The notes below the pieces were generated by a model. It did not search any database, was not told the DNA's origin, and saw only the letters and a list, made by a program, of their open reading frames with translations. 8,548 nucleotides of DNA. Source: Fimbriimonadaceae bacterium (GTDB lineage Bacteria > Armatimonadota > Fimbriimonadia > Fimbriimonadales > Fimbriimonadaceae). The stretch spans positions 1 through 8,548 of the forward strand of contig CANFJD010000104.1 in NCBI GenBank assembly GCA_947447315.1, given 5' to 3'. The position numbers and the translations under genes are program-made. This document shows, one piece after another, positions 6,807 to 8,548 of this stretch. How positions within the stretch are numbered: the stretch's first letter is position 1; every line of letters begins with the position of its first letter.

Positions 6807-7282
6807 GCTTCCTCCCGGCCATAGTGACGAGACCACCAGTCGGCATCCGGAGAAACACCGGTTACGGCGGCGATTTCATTCATTCGGGCCACCATTCGCC
6901 GTTGGTCTGGCTCGGTTTCGTCGTCGTAACCAGCAACATGGAGACCGGCATGGATCGTGAGCATCGCGAGTTCGTCTTGCACATCAACTCCTCGCATCTC
7001 GGCCTGTCGCGCAGCCGTGGGATAGGCGATGGCAATGTCGGCAAGGTGGGAGGAATAACCGTCAACGAACGTTAAGACGTCGGTTGGTGCGGAAACGCCG
7101 CGAAACCTCTGGTTGAGCTCTCGAATTTCCGGATCGGTCACGATTGCGATAGAAGCGGATCCGCTGGGCAATCGCTCCGCCTTTAGAACGTGCGAAAGAA
7201 TCGCAGCGAGCTGACCCTCGTTCACGTTTGTAAACGAGGGATCTACCGCGGTTTCTATTTGGTGTTCAGAGGGAGGTTCCAT
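6803..7282 (-). CDS. ybeY: YbeY-family endoribonuclease / rRNA maturation factor
   Basis: This 159-residue cytoplasmic protein is a UPF0054/YbeY metalloprotein, which acts in 16S rRNA 3'-end processing and ribosome quality control. Conserved parts are LNQRFRG with Arg61, PTDVLTF at 66-72, a DIAIA strand about 82-86, and the zinc-site motif HAGLHVAGYDD at 111-121. The motif normally reads HGxLHxxGyDH. Here His111 and His115 are kept, but the third ligand is Asp121 (codon GAC). Asp can serve as a zinc ligand in related HxxxHxxGxxD sites, so activity may be retained. The ATG at 7282 is the first start after an in-frame TGA but has no clear Shine-Dalgarno. The stop overlaps the kinase start by ATGA, and rpsU lies 144 nt upstream. 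Confidence 0.92.
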   Translation of the reverse strand: MEPPSEHQIETAVDPSFTNVNEGQLAAILSHVLKAERLPSGSASIAIVTDPEIRELNQRFRGVSAPTDVLTFVDGYSSHLADIAIAYPTAARQAEMRGVDVQDELAMLTIHAGLHVAGYDDETEPDQRRMVARMNEIAAVTGVSPDADWWSRHYGREEA

Positions 7283-7310
7283 AGGTTGGCAAGCGCGTCA
7301 TCAAGCTCAA

Positions 7311-7336
7311 ATCGGTAAGTGATACTTATCGGTAAG
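7311..7336. repeat. 9-bp direct repeat upstream of ybeY
   Basis: ATCGGTAAG occurs at 7311-7319 and again at 7328-7336, a 17-bp period, with TAAGTGATACTTA (an inverted repeat) across the middle. It lies about 30-55 nt before the ybeY start. A regulator or RNA-structure role is possible, but nothing else supports one. Confidence 0.3.
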
Positions 7337-7395
7337 AACCCGGCTGCTTTCTTGCCGGTTAGATTCCGGAGGGAATCGGAAGGGTCATACGACCC
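7337..7395 (-). other. Three consecutive small stem-loops in rpsU-ybeY gap
   Basis: In transcript order on the minus strand: GGGTC-GTAT-GACCC (7395-7382, 5-bp perfect stem); GATTCC-CTCC-GGAATC (7377-7362, 6-bp perfect stem); and AACCGGC-N9-GCCGGGTT (7360-7337, 7-bp stem with one bulged base). None is followed by a T-run, so they are not intrinsic terminators. They may stabilise or process the rpsU mRNA end, or shape the ybeY leader. I do not recognise a known riboswitch or ribosomal-protein leader. Confidence 0.4.
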
Positions 7396-7426
7396 CGAAA
7401 ATGGAGTTCTGAGGATTGCAGAAAAG

Positions 7427-7621
7427 TCAGGAGCGGGGAATGCGGCGTCGTGCCATGCGTCGTCGCTTCTCACTCGGCTTCTCGTAGTGCGAATGCTCTT
7501 TCAGTTCTCGTAGCAGGCCGCTCTGTTGCATCTTCATGTTGAAGCGCTTCAGGGCACTGTCGATGGACTCATTAGGTTGTACGGTTACGTAAATCAAAGT
7601 GGTCAGGATCCTCCGGGCCAT
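7427..7621 (-). CDS. rpsU: 30S ribosomal protein S21
   Basis: This small basic protein of the 30S subunit near the mRNA entry/anti-SD region has 64 residues from the ATG. The family core is clear: VTVQPNESIDSALKRFNMK, then GLLRELKEHSHYEKPSEKRRR, and a basic tail MARRRIPRS. The start is uncertain. ATG 7621 has no Shine-Dalgarno and lies inside or very near the predicted -10/+1 region. A TTG at 7597 would give MIYVTVQPNESID, the usual S21 beginning (56 residues), and has GGAGG 12 nt upstream, which is a long spacing. It may be transcribed with ybeY, the kinase-PAP2 gene and corC, though 144 nt of structured gap intervenes. Confidence 0.95.
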   Translation of the reverse strand: MARRILTTLIYVTVQPNESIDSALKRFNMKMQQSGLLRELKEHSHYEKPSEKRRRMARRRIPRS

Positions 7622-7623
7622 GA

Positions 7624-7660
7624 ATTATGGCATATCTAGGCGCTTTTGAGAAAGGGTCAA
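7624..7660 (-). promoter_or_regulatory. Likely rpsU promoter
   Basis: On the minus strand TTGACC (7660-7655) is a 5/6 match to a -35 box. Candidate -10 boxes are TAGATA (7638-7633, 16-bp spacer) and an extended TGC-CATAAT (CATAAT at 7629-7624) that would not need the -35. It sits just after the terminator of the upstream repeat-protein gene, where a new promoter is needed. Either -10 puts the transcript start at or within a few bases of the rpsU ATG. Confidence 0.45.
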
Positions 7661-7663
7661 TGA

Positions 7664-7696
7664 TAAAAATGGCCCGATCGCATAAACGACCGAGCC
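7664..7696 (-). terminator. Intrinsic terminator of the Ig-repeat gene
   Basis: On the minus strand GGCTCGGTCG and CGATCGGGCC form a 10-bp stem with two G-U pairs and a TTTATG loop. It is followed by ATTTTTA. It begins 15 nt after the TAA stop at 7712 and separates this gene from rpsU. Confidence 0.82.
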
Positions 7697-7711
7697 ACTC
7701 GGGTGGTTGCT

Positions 7712-8548
7712 TTAGTTGACGACGACCGCGACGTTCGTGGAAGGATCACCAAAGCTTGCAACCGGCACTGAGGTTTTTCGCATTTGCCACTGGAAGTTGT
7801 AGGTTCCGGCGACGGCAGGAGCCTTTACCGTGAAGTTAAAGACCTTGGTGGCACCGACGGCAACTGTTTCTCCCGGAGCCAACTTCACGTTGGTTTTGCC
7901 CCACGTGTTATTGCCCAAGAGATTTTGACTCATCAGCCGATAGTTCACGTCGTCCCACGCGGTTGTACCAGTGTTCTTAAGGGTGATCGAGACATTGTAT
8001 GTCACTCCCTTCGACATTGTGCCAGGAACGGTTTGGCTGATGAACTGGGCTTGATCACCCAAGACGACATTCACCGATACGTTCGGCGTTGCTTCACCAA
8101 AGTTTCCAACGGGGGCGGATGTCTTTCGCATCTGCCACTGGAAGTCAGTGGCTCCCTGAGTTGCCGGCGCTTTCACTTGGAAGGTGAAGCTCTTGGTGGC
8201 CCCGGGAGCAACGGTTTCGCCGGTTAACAACTTAACGTGGCTGATTCCCCAGCGCGTGTTGCTGGTGGGCTTAATGCTGGCCAGCCGGTAATTGGTCGCG
8301 TCCCACGTCGTGCTACCGGCATTCTTCACCGTGACATTGCACGTGTAATACACGTTCGAGTTCATGGTGGTCGAGACGGTTTGGCTCACAAACGTGGCGT
8401 TTTCTCCGGTCTTGGTTGTGATCGCTACATTCGGGGTGATGTCACCGAAGCTCACGGCAGGAGTACTCATCTTGCGCATCTGCCAGATGAAGTTGAACGT
8501 ACCAACCGTCGCCGGAGCGGTGATGGTGAAATTAAACGTCTTCGTGGC
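7712..8548 (-). CDS. NBR1-like Ig-domain tandem-repeat protein, C-terminal part
   Basis: The frame is open to the right window edge and the repeats continue upstream of the first internal Met (8479), so the gene starts outside the window. The visible 278 residues are two full and one partial copy of a 116-residue unit. Each has FVSQTV.tTM, Y.v.v.vKN.G.T.WD..NYRL, a W-G segment, GETVA.GATK.F.F.vkAPA, F.WQMRK.S.P...FG...PNV. This matches the bacterial use of the NBR1/N_BRCA1 Ig-like domain, a beta-sandwich. The protein ends right after a complete domain (FGDPSTNVAVVVN), with no sorting signal, membrane anchor or catalytic motif in the visible part. Such proteins are usually extracellular or surface structural or adhesive modules; that is inferred here because any signal peptide is out of view. 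Confidence 0.85.
   Translation of the reverse strand, partial: ATKTFNFTITAPATVGTFNFIWQMRKMSTPAVSFGDITPNVAITTKTGENATFVSQTVSTTMNSNVYYTCNVTVKNAGSTTWDATNYRLASIKPTSNTRWGISHVKLLTGETVAPGATKSFTFQVKAPATQGATDFQWQMRKTSAPVGNFGEATPNVSVNVVLGDQAQFISQTVPGTMSKGVTYNVSITLKNTGTTAWDDVNYRLMSQNLLGNNTWGKTNVKLAPGETVAVGATKVFNFTVKAPAVAGTYNFQWQMRKTSVPVASFGDPSTNVAVVVN
7715..8548 (-). repeat. 348-bp (116-residue) tandem repeat units
   Basis: Units, set by the ATK(T/S/V)F.F start: 8548-8201, 8200-7853 and a final partial 7852-7715 of 46 residues. Spacing is exactly 348 bp between equivalent points (the MRKMSTP, MRKTSAP and MRKTSVP segments). The DNA copies are visibly diverged, so this is an old protein-level duplication and not a recent DNA amplification. 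Confidence 0.85.

Noticed and set aside
7255..7473. A 72-residue minus-strand ORF (GTG start) spanning the rpsU-ybeY gap
   Set aside because: It overlaps rpsU by 47 bp and ybeY by 28 bp, has no recognisable family, and is better explained as open frame through a hairpin-rich gap. Translational coupling to ybeY is possible but unsupported.
1..8548. CRISPR arrays, insertion sequences, defence or toxin-antitoxin systems
   Set aside because: No regularly spaced short repeats, no transposase, and no second mobile-element gene besides the recombinase were seen.

Overview
This is a bacterial chromosomal window with compact genes and moderate-to-high GC. The taxon cannot be read directly from the sequence. 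The mix of a GH9 glycoside hydrolase with a CelD_N-type Ig domain, a tandem NBR1-like Ig repeat protein, a DgkA-PAP2 fusion and a YbeY/CorC cluster resembles Armatimonadota (Fimbriimonadia-like) or another soil-type Gram-negative lineage. That is an inference with low confidence.

Left end (1-1534): the 3' part of a large serine recombinase gene enters from outside the window. Its last codons and stop lie on the antisense of the 3' end of an intact tRNA-Ala(GGC) gene. A good intrinsic terminator for the tRNA is embedded, antisense, in the last codons of the recombinase. This looks like the right edge of an integrated element that extends to the left, with the tRNA marking the junction. A short in-frame echo of the recombinase sequence (AIDRAEP) lies just beyond the tRNA.

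Middle (1535-4599): a small single-domain cupin (minus strand) is divergent from a large secreted GH9 glycoside hydrolase (plus strand). The 157-bp gap between them carries a perfect CTGTA-N4-TACAG inverted repeat. The GH9 gene meets the next block tail to tail with one base between stop codons.

Right (4601-7621, minus strand): a housekeeping block reads rpsU, then ybeY, then a diacylglycerol/undecaprenol kinase fused to a PAP2 phosphatase, then a CorC/HlyC-family CBS membrane protein. ybeY and the kinase overlap by ATGA, and the kinase and CorC genes are 25 nt apart, so these three are probably co-transcribed. Their roles are ribosome/rRNA maturation, lipid-carrier phosphorylation and cation transport. 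YbeY has Asp in place of the usual third zinc-binding His. The rpsU-ybeY gap holds three consecutive small hairpins and a 9-bp direct repeat.

Right end (7712-8548): the C-terminal part of a repeat protein made of 116-residue NBR1-like Ig units, closed by a clear intrinsic terminator. Its start lies outside the window.

I do not see a convincing undescribed multi-gene system. The most interesting spots are the recombinase/tRNA junction, the YbeY metal-site substitution and the structured rpsU-ybeY gap.
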